Shown here: piece by piece, positions 1 through 12,017 of the stretch
Position numbering within the stretch: position 1 is the first letter of the stretch
How the letters are laid out: the number at the start of each line of letters is the position of its first letter
Assembly (NCBI GenBank): GCA_003342895.1
Contig: PTFA01000317.1
Coordinates: 470,467-534,466 of the forward strand
Direction: 5' to 3'
DNA length: 64,000 nucleotides
Origin: Casuarius casuarius
Taxonomy: Eukaryota; Chordata; Aves; Casuariiformes; Casuariidae
Made by a program: the position numbers and the translations under genes
The notes under the pieces: generated by a model
Databases searched by the model: none
Told to the model about the DNA's origin: nothing
What the model saw: the letters and a program-made list of their open reading frames with translations, nothing else

Positions 1-1400
1 GACTGAGGCTGCAAGAAATAAAGCCTTATCATGGGATCTGTAAGAAAGCGAGAGCTAGGAATATCCCTTCATGATTCTCCTCTGGGAGAAAGGCATGGAC
101 AAAGAGGGGACAACAACTGATGACAAAAGCCAGCTCTCAATGCAAAACCAAGCAGGTGTCAGCACAAGTCTGCAGGCAGCAGTCACTCATCTCCAAACCT
201 GAGCTGCAGTGTAGCTGGGATGCTGAGAGGTGGATGGGAGGCTTTGCATGTCATGCCTTGACCTAGCAAGGGCCCAAAGGACCAAGAGGCTGCTCATGCC
301 CTGGAACAAGAGCAGTTTATTGCAGAAGCTGGGCTATGCCTCCTGGCCTTCTTTTCAAAACGGGGATTTTTTTTCTCCCTGCCCACATATCCTGGGGTGC
401 AGCACTCAGTATCTGCAGAGGGACCCCTATAACCACAAAATGGACAAGTGTGGATGGCTCCTATGCTCATTCCCATTCTCCATTCACCATGAAATAAAAG
501 GTTGGTTTCAGGATTTACTATACCTTGAAGTATTACAGATACCTCTAGCTTAGCCAGTTCCCTCAGGCTCCATTATGGACAACGAAGGGGAAACAGGTGT
601 GTTTAAAGCTCAGTTTACCTGATCTGCAATGAATGCTATTTTAAGCCGGACCTTGGAAATGTCTGTTTCTCCCCACGGACTGAAAGAGAAGATGCAGTCA
701 GTCATATAGACTCAGACAAATCCAGCCTTCGTGCCCACTGACAGCAGAAGCTGTGGACTTCCAAGAGCTGGATCTTGCTTTACACAAATTAAAAGGCCAG
801 CATGGGGACCAGTGACTCTGGGAGCAAGGAGTGGCGGTGGCAGCATCTTTGGGCAGTGCCCTTCCAGCAAGCAGAGCATGCAGGTTGCAGGCAGCTGCTG
901 TCTCCACGTTCTGGCTCGGCAGCAGGTTTTGGGCAGTGTAGGAGGATGTCTTTCCAGCTGAATTCTTGTTTCCATGAGCAATTGCACAGCTGCATGTGTG
1001 CATCTAATGGAAGATCTTTCCACAGTGTCAAAGCACTGGGAAATGCTCTTGGTGCCTGTTTAGCAGGATGGCTTGCAACATGCTTTGCCCCTTGCAGGCT
1101 TGCTCATCCCTGCAGGGAGTTTTGCAGGGGTCTGAGGTGACGTTCCTTGCCTGATTTACACAGCCTTTCCCTTCAGGTGCCTGCAAAAACTGTTTTCCAT
1201 CAGCCCTAGTTACTGGCATGCAATACTTCTGTGTCTGCACGCACAGAGACACACAGAGTTTAAAACCAGGCAAGATATCCTGTCTAGCACAAGGTATGAA
1301 CTGTCACTCACTCATTTTTTGATCAAGCGTCTAGCTAAAACTTTCTAGAAGGGTGACCAGCCTGGATCTGAGCGTACCAGGCAAGGGGGAGGCAAGGAGG
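1..1400. other. Intergenic sequence, no gene recognised
   Basis: No open frame here has a recognisable domain, signal peptide or splice-flanked exon structure. An AATAAA hexamer at 17-22 could be a poly(A) signal of a + strand gene to the left. In other amniotes EPHA8 sits there, but a single hexamer is weak evidence. Short frames on both strands look like chance. Confidence 0.5.
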
Positions 1401-1403
1401 GTC

Positions 1404-1480
1404 AGTGCCATGTCCCCACTGTACAGGCGGTGATGCTGAGGGACCAAAGCATGGTGATACAGCCAGCCAACTGCCATCAA
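1404..1480 (-). repeat. Possible ancient MIR SINE fragment
   Basis: The stretch around tgtccccactgtacagg, followed by a gctgaggga-like and an acagcca-like segment, resembles the reverse of the MIR core (capped in the consensus by the 'cccattttacagatgagg ... ctgaggc' motif). The match is by eye and degraded. Confidence 0.3.
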
Positions 1481-1499
1481 TCACAGGGTCTTAGCAGAG

Positions 1500-1640
1500 G
1501 CTTCTGAGTATTTAAATCATTAATTAAGATTAATGAAATGCGCTTATGCAGTTTATCTAAGTGCATGTTCCGAAACTGAAACCCAGTCATTAATTAGTGA
1601 GTGAGACAATTTAAAGGGCTCAGTAAAATCCCCTCCTAAG
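1500..1640. promoter_or_regulatory. Candidate conserved non-coding element with homeodomain-type sites
   Basis: AT-rich block in GC-rich surroundings containing TTTAAATCATTAATTAAG, a nearby TTAATGAAATG and a later CATTAATTAG. Such clustered TAATTA cores are typical of homeodomain or POU-bound enhancers. Conservation cannot be tested here. Confidence 0.25.
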
Positions 1641-4180
1641 CTCCAGTGAGACACATCAGTACGACTCCAGGTGCAAGGATATGGCCTTACCCAGGGGACA
1701 TCATAGCAGAGCAGTATAGGAGACACTTAAGAAGAAACACAGATGCATGGTCCCACCAATACGGGCTTTTAATGGATTAGGGAGCTCCATCCAGCCCTGA
1801 GAACAGAGAAAGGGAAACACAACCTACTAATCTCCTTGTACATTTGCAACAAATGCGAGGCTCTGTTTGGCATCCTCAGATAAATTAATTTGAAAAGCAC
1901 TGGGATTACCAGGAGGATTAGACCTCCCTAGCAATCCCACCGCCTGATCTGCCCATTCCTGAGGCTCCTGGAGTCAGCAGGCAGCAAGGCTGCACATCTC
2001 GAAGAAAACTAACGTGAGCAAATACGCTCCATTTCAGCATGAATTTGAACTGGAAATAAAAATGCCCATTCTGTGGAATGGGAATGGTCACATGAATCCT
2101 GTGGGGTCTTGCATGGATTAGTTTGTGGTTGTCCTCATGCTGGGGTATCCGCGTTCATCAGGTCCACACCCGGTGGCTATTGGCTTTGCCCCAGCGGTGG
2201 AAGACCAGCACTGGCTCTCTGGAGGTCACCATCCTTCACCATGCAACGCTCCTCTGGCGTCGCGTGTGGTTGCCCAGGTATCTCCTGGGTGAACATTTCC
2301 AGCAATAAGCACAGGGGCCAGAACCACAGACCTCTTCTGCCTCCCCTTCCGAACTTCCCTCTACATTCGGAGTTTGGAGACGTGTTTCAGGGCACAGTTT
2401 AGGACCATTCAATAGGTTTTTTGAGGAAACAGTGTTACAGATGACTTTTTTCACAGTGCAATAGAACAGGTACCTTGGCAGAAAATCGCCTCTATTACAA
2501 GGACATCAGCAATTAATTAGAAGCCAGGTGTCTTCCAGTCCCTTAGTGTAGCTCTGAAATTAAGAACCTGAGTGGAGAGTCAGTGCTGGGGCTGTCCTGG
2601 GATTGTCCCACACGCAAACACTCACTGAGGGCTTCAGCTGCCCCCTAGAAGATGCCAGTCGACTTGCTTTTGAGCTGGTGGCAAAGACGTGGGTTTGACT
2701 TCTCCCTGCGGAGAGGAGGGAGGAGACTTCAAGCAGATGCCTGTGGGAGAGGATCCTGAAGAGTTAAAGCAATTGCAAGCAGAAAAGTGTCTTTCTGAGT
2801 TGACAACGAGCAGTTCCCTCATTGCAAAGTGGCAGAGGTAGCTGAGCAGAGGAGGGTAAGCTCAGAGGGAGCACAGCAGAAGAAGAGAGGCTGGGATTTG
2901 CCCACAGAGGGTAATGAGCTGTCAAGCTAATGAAAGAGCCTACTAGGATGCCACACAGCTATGGGTCACCCTGATGCTGAGGATACCAGTGCTGCTGCCC
3001 TCTGCCCACCCAGGGAATCGGAGACTAGAGAGCTGCCAAAATCAAAGGCCTCTCTCTGCTGCGGAAGAGCTCAGGTGCAGGCCAGAAGGGACAGTCACAA
3101 CAAAATATGGTGACCTCCAGCCTCACGCAGGCAGAGGCAGCCCTGAATACATCCCTGCCCTGAAACGTCAGGCCTTGCCTGGTGCTGCTGCAGCCTGGCT
3201 TGGGTATTCCTAGGCAAATTTGCTAAGCTGGAGTTTCACTAATGGTGCCTTCAAGGCACCAGCCAGGGTCCTGGCCAGCCAGAAGCAAAGGCAATCAAAG
3301 CCTCTGAAGCAGCAATCAGATGCCTTCCAAATTGAGCAGACGTGAGAAGTGAATTTTCAACTTCAGATCGATCCAGCAGCCAAGGTCAGTTAGAGGGAGC
3401 CGAGTTCCCGGAGCAGCCACTGTTGTGAGTTCTGATAGAAATAAGTTGTAATAGTCTCCAGCCGGCGAGGACCTCCGGCTGCCACCGCCCCAGTTAATAC
3501 TAACGCTTGGCTGCAGGAAACCTCCACTCCATTTTCAGGCCATTATGTTAGGGAAGCTGGACCCTCGCCCTGGAACTAGTCTGCAAAGAAGGGCACGCTG
3601 TGCTCTGCTGCATGCAGGAGAGCCTGTGACAGCCGCTGGATCCTGCCCACACGGCTGTCTCCTCCCCTGCAGGCTCTTCTCCCCTCTTCTTGCACAGACC
3701 CCAGCTGGCTCTGCTGCCTGCAGGAAGGTTACGGCGCTTTGATCTCTCTTACTTACCTTGAGATGGGGAGAATTGTCTTCTGGATGTGCCCATTTTTTTC
3801 CTCCGACTTTTGGCGGAGCCCTGAGTGGTAGGAAGGAGCCAAACCTCAGCCACGGTGACAAGGAAATCACCACCACGTACCGTGGGCAGGATTTTTAGGG
3901 AGCTGCCTCCTGACGGCCTGTGGTCCTGTGCCTGCCCATTTTGCCGTGCCAGGCTAATCAACCTTCTCCGAGACCCGTGCAAGTAGCCTTTTGCCGCGGG
4001 CCAAGTCCCACCATTCCCCAAAGGGTTTCTACATTTCTTGTTTTCTCCTCTCCCCGGGGGAATCAGCCAGAGAGCAGTGCCAGCCCTGCCAGGCGCTGCC
4101 GAGCAAGCGTTTGCAGGCAGGTACTCCTGTTGCATGCCTCGGGGCTCCCGGCGTGTTGTCAGCGTAGCTCTAGGCACCCT
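1641..4180. other. Intergenic sequence, nothing recognised
   Basis: Mixed-composition DNA with several 60-140 codon open frames on both strands. None shows a known motif, consistent exon borders or biased composition. No repeat family was recognised. Confidence 0.5.
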
Positions 4181-4189
4181 GCTCTGATC

Positions 4190-4460
4190 CCGTCTTATTT
4201 ATGGCACATATTTCCTGTCTTCTCCCAGTTATTATTGCCTGAAATGTTGCAATTTAGATTCCGACTGTGTTTGATTGCAAACTCTCCCAATCTACAAATT
4301 TCAGTGACAAGCATTAGAGCAGCTCATTTACATGCCAAAGTGATCAATCCAGAACTGCTTGTTACACAAGTGAATAAATAAATAAGAGATACATTAAAGA
4401 ATGGGAAACAATCAGCTAAATTAACCAATAGATGTCAAATAATGACAAGCCCTGACATCC
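4190..4460. promoter_or_regulatory. Candidate conserved non-coding element
   Basis: AT-rich block with sharp borders inside GC-rich DNA. It contains octamer-like ATTTACATGCCAAAG, aataaataaataag and an AACCAATAGATG CCAAT-type segment. The texture, with many distinct transcription-factor-like words and no coding potential, resembles developmental enhancers. This is inference only. Confidence 0.22.
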
Positions 4461-6165
4461 ATAACAGAGAATAAGAGGAGGGATGGGACAAGCTTTCCCA
4501 GCACTGCCCAGGGCTGCTCAGCACTCATCTCTCTGCTATCATCCCATGAGCCAGCATGGACGTGCATCAATGCCAGCAGGCAGCAAGCAAGGGATAGAAC
4601 ATGAAATCCTGGCTTTGAAACCCCATACCTGTCTTTGCCCGTTGCACTTGCTCTGTGTAAGCATCTGTCACGGGGACAACACATCCCCTAGGGCAACACT
4701 TGACACATTTTGTACACTGGGTCAGCAGACTTTTCAGCCCAAGGAGGCTGCGGGAGGCAGGGGTGGGAGCCCTGGCTGTGTGGCTGATCGCCAGGGTGCT
4801 GTGGTCCCTGCTGGGCTCAGGGGTCTCCTCTTAAGGGGCTCAACTAGGGCCACTGGGGCTTGCAGAGCACCCACATGCTCTGGCTGCTCCAGCGTACCCA
4901 CACCTCCCCGTCTGCCTCGAGCTCATCCCCCGCTGGCTGTTCACATCATCTGGGGGTCCCCCCAGGCCTCCTTGCCACTTGTTGGTGCTGGAGCCTGTCA
5001 GGGGTGATGCCCATGGGGTATTTCCAGCTTGAGGAGCCTCACCACTGCCAGCTGGGCCTATATCAGCAACGATAACCTGTTGGGGCTTTGCTAGCCCTCA
5101 TGCCTTTGGGCATGGCTTGTCCATCATTGAAGAAACACCCCAGGCCATATGAGTAAAGGGTCAACGCTTTTTACCTAGGCTCAGCTCCCAGCTTGGGGTG
5201 TCAGCCTTGCAGCCCTGCTGGGGATGCTCTTGCAGGAAGAAGCTGGACTTTCCTAGCTCCTCGACTTGTGCTTGCCGGCTGCAGAAGAAGAGATGCTCGT
5301 GTGGTTGCTCTAAACTTGCACCAGGCCATGCTTCGATGTGGCATCTGTGGCCGATGGAACCCCCAGAGGGTCCCTGCACCCCGGGTTTGGAGAAGGAAGA
5401 GGAGCTTTGATGGGCAGGTGACACCAAGTGCGGCACTGCCACCTCGTGGCATGCAAGCCCTTTGCTTGTGCCACGCACGGCACAGTGTCACTGTGTCCTT
5501 CGGCCACCATCCCCTCCCTGCTCCCAGAGATGCTCTTTGGGGACAGCCTGGTGTGGAAGGAGGAGAGCCAGGGTGGAGCTATTTTACGTTTGATTTCTTG
5601 CTTTTTGCTCAGAAGGAGATAGAGCCTTTGGAGTCCACAGGAACGGGATGGCTCCTTCTGGGGGCTGCCAGCAGCTGGCATGTTTTCAGGACAATAACAG
5701 ACTTCTACTATATTTGCCACCCAGATGCTGAAGAGCTGGCTGGGCTACTCCCCATCCCCGAGTCCACCTGCCATCACCACCAGTGCTGGGCCCGTTTAAG
5801 GGTAGACAGAGACCCTATGGAAGAGAGGTGTAGGAAGGGAAGAGGGTCTCTTGAAGCTGCAGATGTCCAAGCTGCAGACAAAGAGGAGGAGGAGAAGGGG
5901 TCAGGAGCAGGGAGAGGAAAGCCTGGCTTGGAAGCAGCATCCCACAAAGTCAAGCAAGTGGGGCTAAGCATCACTCAAGAGTCCCAAGGACCTGGAAGAG
6001 ACATCGTCAGGCCCAACACAACTTCCATGAGAAGCTGGAAACCTGTGGCCAGCTCCCTGTAATTCAGCATTTAAATGGGGTGAAGGGGGCACACAGGGCA
6101 CAGGGACACTGGGACAGAAACATCCATCAACCTTGGATGAAATGATGGAGCAGTCTCACTTTGGC
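4461..6165. other. Intergenic sequence, nothing recognised
   Basis: Contains a 289-codon + strand open frame (5193-6062) without a recognisable domain, signal peptide or family resemblance; in GC-rich DNA I read it as chance. No repeat was recognised. Confidence 0.45.
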
Positions 6166-6480
6166 TGTGTATTAACAAAGGGCAATAGGGCAGAAATACA
6201 ATTACTGTCCAGAAACGCTCTTTTGTGGAAGGTAGGTCTTTTCAAACTAACCTGTCATCTTTTCTTGACACGATTACAGGTCTAGTTGATAAAGGAACTG
6301 TGTTGATAGAATAAAATTGCATTTCTTCTGGGCATCTGATTTATTGCTGGGTGACATTTTGATTAAAAATGGGTATTACATTGCATTAAGAGGGCATATA
6401 TTCAATGAATTAAAGACCATCTCCCTGATAGCTCTCCAAAGGTAATTATTAATGGAGATATACTGATGAGCGAAGTTTTG
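6166..6480. promoter_or_regulatory. Candidate conserved non-coding element upstream of C1QA
   Basis: About 300 bases of AT-rich sequence with a TCF/SOX-like ATTAACAAAGGG word, several ATTA cores and GGTAATTATTAATGG. It is flanked on both sides by GC-rich DNA and has no coding frame. It could be a distal enhancer of C1QA or of the upstream gene. Conservation is untested. Confidence 0.28.
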
Positions 6481-8580
6481 TCTGATGAGGGTCTCTGGGA
6501 CTGATTCTTGGTCTCATACTAGTCACTCACTTTTTCAGCTATTTCAGGAATTATACAACAACTCCCCTGGGAGCGCTGGAGGCAGAGGGAGGGGGGGATG
6601 GAGGGTTGTGCCAGTCACCTCTGGCCTTGGGACCACCTTGATCCCAGTTCTTGTACCATCCCCTTTCCCTGTACATCATCCCCCCAATGTGCAGATAGTT
6701 CTGTGTTTGCCTTGTTGACCCAGATGCCCCTTTTTTCACTTTTTCGGTGTAGCTGTAACAGGATGGGGACTCTTGAAAAGAGACTCTGTATGAATATGGA
6801 TCAGAAAGGCCTCTGGTTTTGCAGATCTGAGTCAGCTCCTGGGGCTGCCTGGGGTCGGCTAATGCTGGTTTGAGGATACAGTCACACTCCCTTCGAGGGG
6901 ACCCTGCAGGCAGCCTGGGTGCCAGGACACCCCCGTCGTGTCCCACGGGGTCCTGGCCCTGCTGAGCCACGCAGATACCTGCTGGACCCTTCACGATGGG
7001 GGTTACAAGGAGGGGTCAGTCCCTGACAGCTAAGTATCACCGACTGGATGACACCCACATCCTCGCTATGGTCCCCAAAGGAGCTGCAGCCGGCGGAGGT
7101 TGCTGTCGAGGGAGCAACGCCAGCAGCAGCCCTGCTGCACTCGCCTGCCCGGCCGAGCTGGCAGAAACGGGAATGTGAGCGGGATGCTGAGCCGATCACA
7201 GGCGGCTTCCGAATCTCCTGCAGTGCCGTTTTTCCGAGCACGGTGAAGGACGTGGAAGAAGATGCTTAATCACATCCAGCTTTCAGACGCCACCATCACG
7301 AGAGATGAAACCAGGAGAGGGAGGGGGGAGCCCACAAAAACGCTGGCAGCAGCAGAATTGACAAAAATTGGCTGCAGATGAGAGGCTGGATATCAAAGAC
7401 AGTCCCGCTCTGCTCATCATCCTGACGGGGAGCTGTCAGCGGTGACGCTGGGGGAGCCCGGCCCAGCCAAGCCGGGCATCCCTTGGATGGCAGTGCCATC
7501 TAGTGTTCACGTCACCTGTCACCTCCAGCGATGGCAGAGCCATCAGCAGTTGTGCATTCTCTGCATTCGTGCTTCTTTATGCCCATCGCATGGCCCTGGT
7601 CCAGCCTGCTGCTGGGCTGCGGTGGGAGAGGAGAAAAGCAGAGCCAGGGGAGACAGTCTCCCGGGCTGGGCTAGAGATGCGATGTTGATGGAAAGGCAAG
7701 AGGGAGAGCACGAGTGCACGTACGTGCGTGCGTGGCATGGTGCAGTGATCTGTGATCTGCTGAATCTGTGATCTGCTGCAAGCACATGTGCACACGTGGG
7801 GACATCCCTGCGAACAGGAGTGTTCAGATGCTGTGTATGCACACAGCGTGTGTGTGCACATGCATAAGGCTGAGAAGAAGAGACTCACAAAGAGGAAGCT
7901 TCGGTCCCCATTGCTTTGCTTTTTTTCCGCGGCAGGGATGAATATGTTCTTCATAGTGGACCAAATGCACCAGGCCTCCGCAAAGGGGTGAGCGGTTGAG
8001 CAGTGAGTGAGGGGAGAGCTGGAAGCAGAGACACAAAGGTGGGAGTTAAGAAATGGGGCCCAGAAAAGGTGAAATGAGAGGGGCACAGGTGAGAAGGAGA
8101 GTGATGGGGCAGGAAATGGATGAGGCCTGAAGACTGGGGTGAGACGGGAATGAGGAGTGGGACTGGCTGGAAGCTCGGGTCCAGGGATGCACCCGGGGCA
8201 GCAAACACTGCATTTGCTCTGGTTTCTCTTCCAAGAGCCGGTCACTGAACTAGCCCCTTGCTGCACCAGTCACTGCTTTCCAGCACACACGAAGGGCTCG
8301 TCTGTCCTGCCGGCAGCTCTCTGCACCGAGAGCCCGTGCAAATGCAGCTTAGTGTCTGCAGGATACCGTGCTGCTGGGCTGGATGGGAACCTCCTTCCTA
8401 GGGACCTGGAAGAGGCCAGCATTTCTGCTGAACGAGCCATCCCTGTCGATGTCTGGCACAGCCAAGACTGACCATGGGTCAAGCACCAAAAGGGGAACTA
8501 GGCAAAGAAGCGAAACTTGACACTTCTCTTCCCCAATCAGGCAAACTGCCATGCATGCAAGTACATCCCCCCACCCTGCT
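6481..8580. other. Intergenic sequence proximal to C1QA
   Basis: No gene seen. Around 7700-7870 there is an alternating purine-pyrimidine stretch (acgtgcgtgcgtgg, gtgtgtgtgcacatgc) and a small direct repeat of ctgtgatctgctg. Long minus-strand frames at 7577-8266 have no recognisable features. Confidence 0.45.
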
Positions 8581-8670
8581 CCTCTTCCTCCCTGATCCCG
8601 GGGAAGAGCTGCCAGAAAATAGAGCTGCCTCCTCAGACTGCTCCGTCCTCAGCCTGGAAAGGAGGTAAGT
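8581..8670 (+). other. C1QA: Candidate 5' non-coding exon end and splice donor of C1QA
   Basis: GGAG|GTAAGT at 8661-8670 is a near-perfect donor. It is the best one within about 1 kb upstream of the C1QA coding exon, whose own acceptor shows that an upstream exon must exist. The preceding sequence contains ctcttcctcc (8583-8592), whose reverse strand carries a GAGGAAG ETS/PU.1-like core. That would suit the macrophage and dendritic-cell expression known for C1q genes. The transcription start is not located. Confidence 0.35.
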
Positions 8671-9646
8671 CACCCTAAAGAGCCATGACATGTCCCTCTG
8701 CCACAGCCCCCCAGTCCTTGCTCCCCAGCCCCCTTCTTTCTCCCCCTGCTCCCCCAGAAAAAAGGAGAGAAAATGGTGTGGGGGCCAAATCTGTCCTCTC
8801 TTCGTGGCATGGATGTGGGCACCTCTGGGCTCTGCAGGGCTGAGCACCCTGGGCTTCGGGGCAGGTCTGTGTGCTCAGGAGGTCCCTCATCTCTCCCAGA
8901 TCTGTGCAGTGGGGATCTGAATCCCCCCCCCCCNCCTGCCTATCCCCTGTCCGGGCTCTGCAGGGGTTCGGCTGTCCCAGTGGTGGGTAGTCCTGGGGGC
9001 TCGCGTCCTGTCTGGGTTGTTCCTGCATCTTTTCTTTGCTGCCCCAGAGCTTGAGCCTTCTCTGAAAGCAACTGTTGGTGCTGCCTGGGTGATCAGGGCA
9101 AGAGAAACATCCCTAGGAGGCAGATTTCCACTTCAGCTCTTTGAACTGTTGGCACAAAGCGATGGTGAGGGTTGGTGGCAAGGGCAAAGCCTTTGGTTAC
9201 TCTTTTATTGACTGATGCCTGACAAACTTTGGGAGAAGATATCCTTTCGTGGAGTCGTTTTCACCACCGTAAGTGTTGTCCTGTTACGTGAATCAGTCCA
9301 GTGTGGTAGATCTGTGCATGCATTTCTGTCCGAGCACACAGACGCATCGCACGTGTCCATAGGTCTGGGCAAAGACATGTTTCTGATTGCACGTCTGTGT
9401 CCGTGGTGCAGCTGTCCCTGTGCATGGACATGTCTGCACGACTGGGTTCAGACGATGCTACAGGTGTGGGAGCACGTCACCTTAAGCCCAGTTCCTGTCT
9501 TTGCAGTGCAGGGATTTGGGCAGGGGTGCATGCACACGGGTGTGCACTGAGGCGGGCCATACGCTCACCTCTGGGGAGTGACGCTTGCATGCGTGTGTGT
9601 CGGGTGCCTGCCTCCATCCCAAATTCCCCCACTCTTGTGTTTGCAG
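8671..9646 (+). other. C1QA: Putative C1QA intron 1
   Basis: Non-coding stretch ending in the acceptor tgtttgcag at 9638-9646. It contains a poly-C run with one undetermined base (N at 8934). Around 9300-9600 it is rich in TG/CA words. A weaker alternative donor (ACCGTAAGTG, about 9267) is also present, so the intron could be shorter. Confidence 0.35.
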
Positions 9647-9653
9647 AGGCAGG

Positions 9654-10527
9654 ATGTGGCTCAGGTTGTGGCTGGTGACCGGCGTGCTGGCGGCAGTCCT
9701 TGGCACGACCTCGCCGCAGGAGACCGTGTGTCGGGCACCAGATGGCAAGAACGGCGTGCCGGGGGTCCCTGGCCTTAACGGGAGGCCAGGACAGAAAGGG
9801 GACACGGGAGAGCCAGGTAAGGGAGGAGCTGGGTACGTGCGGTGCTGGGAACCTCAGGGCCCCTGGCAGAAGCATCCAGGGCTGTTGGAGCAGATCCCAC
9901 GAGACTCCAGATGTGCCAGCCATGGTACAGACTGAGCTTCTTCATTGCTTCTCCCCAGGGAAACCAGCGCGAAGAACCGGCATCCGTGGGCCCAAAGGGG
10001 ATGAAGGCGAGCCGGGGCCTCCTGGCAAACCAGGAAACCAAGGCTACCACGGTCCAAGCGGCCCCCCTGGGCTCCCGGGAGAGCCGGGGCCGAAGGGGGC
10101 CAAGGGGAAGGTTGGTAACATCCGGGAGCAGCCACGTCCTGCCTTCTCGGCCTCGCGGAAGTACCCGCCACAGAGGGGCAACACCGTAGTGTTTGACAAC
10201 GTCATCACCAACCAGGAAAACTCCTACAACGCCCTGACCGGGGTGTTCACCTGCCGCGTCCCTGGCCTTTACTACTTTGCCTACCAGGTCATCTCCAGCG
10301 GAGACCTCTGTCTGAGCATCACCAAGAACAGGGAGAACGTGGTCAGCTTCTGCGACAGCAACATTCGCAATGTCCTGCAGGTGAACTCAGGCAGCAGTGT
10401 GCTCAGCCTGGCCAAAGACGATACGGTCTCTGTGACCACCAACCCCCTGAAAATCAACATGATTTACGGCGGCTCCGAGGCAGACAGCGTCTTCAGTGGC
10501 TTCATGCTGTTCCCGCAAACGGGCTGA
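9654..10527 (+). CDS. C1QA: Complement C1q subcomponent A chain (two coding exons)
   Basis: Join of 9654-9816 and 9959-10527, giving 243 residues (human 245). C1q A pairs with B by a disulfide. Six A-B dimers and three C-C dimers make C1q, the secreted sensor of the classical complement pathway that binds IgG/IgM complexes, apoptotic cells and other ligands. Seen here: a hydrophobic signal peptide (about 1-19); interchain Cys26; Gly-X-Y collagen from Gly31 to Gly107 with the break GKPARRTG at 55-62; then a globular C1q domain with PRPAFSA, the VPGLYYFAYQV strand and the family C-terminal ending DSVFSGFMLFP. The 142-base intron is phase 1 and splits Gly55, as in C1q genes generally. The start is the first ATG after the acceptor at 9646, and the signal peptide fits it. 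No N-X-S/T sequon is present, unlike human C1QA. Spacing and order with C1QC and C1QB confirm identity. Confidence 0.97.
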
Positions 10528-11076
10528 TGGACCATCGGCTTCCTGCTGGCCAGCCCGGACCTGACCTGCTTAGCACCAGAGCATTGCTGTGTGCACGTGC
10601 GTATGTTTTTGTGCTCCGCAAGTGCGTAGGGTGGCTTTATGTCACGGCTGGCGGGGCTGTCCTAGCACAGGGGACAGCCATGAACTCTGCTACTGCCCCA
10701 GGACTGTGCTTCCACCAGGGTCACGAAGTGACCAGGCTGCGGGTGACCACCGCAGCGATGAGACCGCTGCCTCCAGGCTGTGCTGAGGCTGCCTCTCTTT
10801 TGGAGCTGGGCACGAAAGCCCGCTCTCTCCCGGAGACAGAGGACTCTCGGCTCCAGCAGCGCTTTCTGCTCCCGTGTTCCAAGATCCCACGCCAGAGGGG
10901 ATCAGTTGTCACCAGGGCCATTCACCAGCTGTGGCTCTTTGTTCCCGAATGGGAAATCGCCGCATGCCACCGCTTTTGCTGCACTAACCATTGCAAACGC
11001 CTTTCTGGCACAAGGCCACTATTGCCTTTCACATCCTTCCCATCAGCACAAATAAAGCCCTTCTTCCCTGATGGCG
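10528..11076 (+). other. C1QA: C1QA 3' untranslated region with poly(A) signal
   Basis: Follows the TGA at 10525-10527. The AATAAA at 11051-11056 is followed by the T/G-rich stretch gatggcgtttgggttttc, a usual downstream element. The cleavage position is approximate. Confidence 0.7.
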
Positions 11077-12005
11077 TTTGGGTTTTCTTTCCTATTCATG
11101 CACCTTCCCCAAACCACTGATGTCCTGGGCCACTTCCCAAGCTGCACAGAAAAAGAAGCAATTCCAGTTTGTCCTGGGCCAAGCACAGACCCCAGTTGCA
11201 AAGGTAGCGTGGCGGTGGGGAACTGAGCGTACAAGCAAAGCCAGCACTTAGAGGGAGGAAAAGGGGAAATCTCCGGGACTAGCCTAGATGTAGCCTTTCC
11301 CCAATGAGTAAGAGTCCAAGCCATCAGGGAAGCTGCATGGGTGCCAAACACCAGGACTGCTGCTCAGAGGAGCTGCTCAGCTCAGTCCCACCGTTCCCAA
11401 GGCAGTGAGGACGAGGCCAGGTCACCTTCTTTGGAGCCCCCAGCATCCCCTGGTGAGGGATATTTGGGCCCTGGCACATCCAGGAGCAGGCAGGGCTGGC
11501 GGAGCACAGGGCGGTGGGGTAAAGAGGACAGCCAGGCCACAAGCCAAAAACGCTGCAGGAGAAACACCCTTTGCTCACCAGGACCCTCTCTCCTCATCTC
11601 TCATCCCAGCATCTCCCCTCCAGGCTGGCCTAAGTTCACAGCCAGGCCTTGCAGCAGCCCTTCTCCCTTGCACCGATGGCTCTGGCTTCGCAGAGCTGGT
11701 GCAAAGGTCTGTTCCCACCCCGCGCTCTGCCCTTCCTCCAGAAAAGCGGTAAGGATGGGGAAAGGGTGCGGGTCTTGCTGGACAGGCAGGAAAGTGCTTG
11801 CTCAGAGGAAACGGTCGGACAGGAGGATGTGAAACTTGGGTGGGGGCCAGCCGGGGGGTTGTGGCTCCTTAAGGGCCCTTTCCTAACTGGGAGGCTTCCT
11901 CCGGGAGGGTGTTGCAGAGGCAGCTCCGCACCGTGCCGTGCCGGGAGGCAGCGCTGCAGCAGCCCCAGCTCTCAGCGGTGCAGGACCCTGCGCCCTGCAT
12001 CGCCC
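11077..12005. other. C1QA-C1QC intergenic sequence and probable C1QC promoter region
   Basis: About 0.9 kb without a recognisable gene or repeat. Given the compact spacing it probably carries the C1QC promoter, but no TATA box or clear start was identified. Confidence 0.4.
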
Positions 12006-12017
12006 GCCGGAGGTAAG
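12006..12017 (+). other. C1QC: Candidate splice donor of the C1QC 5' non-coding exon
   Basis: GGAG|GTAAGAG, cut after 12012, is a strong donor about 650 bases upstream of the acceptor used by the C1QC coding exon. C1q genes normally begin with a non-coding exon. Another possible donor (AGG|GTGAGA, near 12302) exists. Confidence 0.3.

Noticed and set aside
1..30. AATAAA at 17-22 as the EPHA8 poly(A) signal
   Set aside because: Position would fit the expected upstream gene, but a lone hexamer with no identifiable EPHA8 3' UTR is not enough.
5193..6062. 289-codon + strand open frame upstream of C1QA
   Set aside because: No domain, signal peptide or family resemblance; composition shifts along the frame; other frames overlap it. 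Not supported as a gene.
7577..8266. 229-codon minus-strand open frame
   Set aside because: Ser/Pro/His-rich without recognised motifs; in intergenic DNA with simple CA/TG words.
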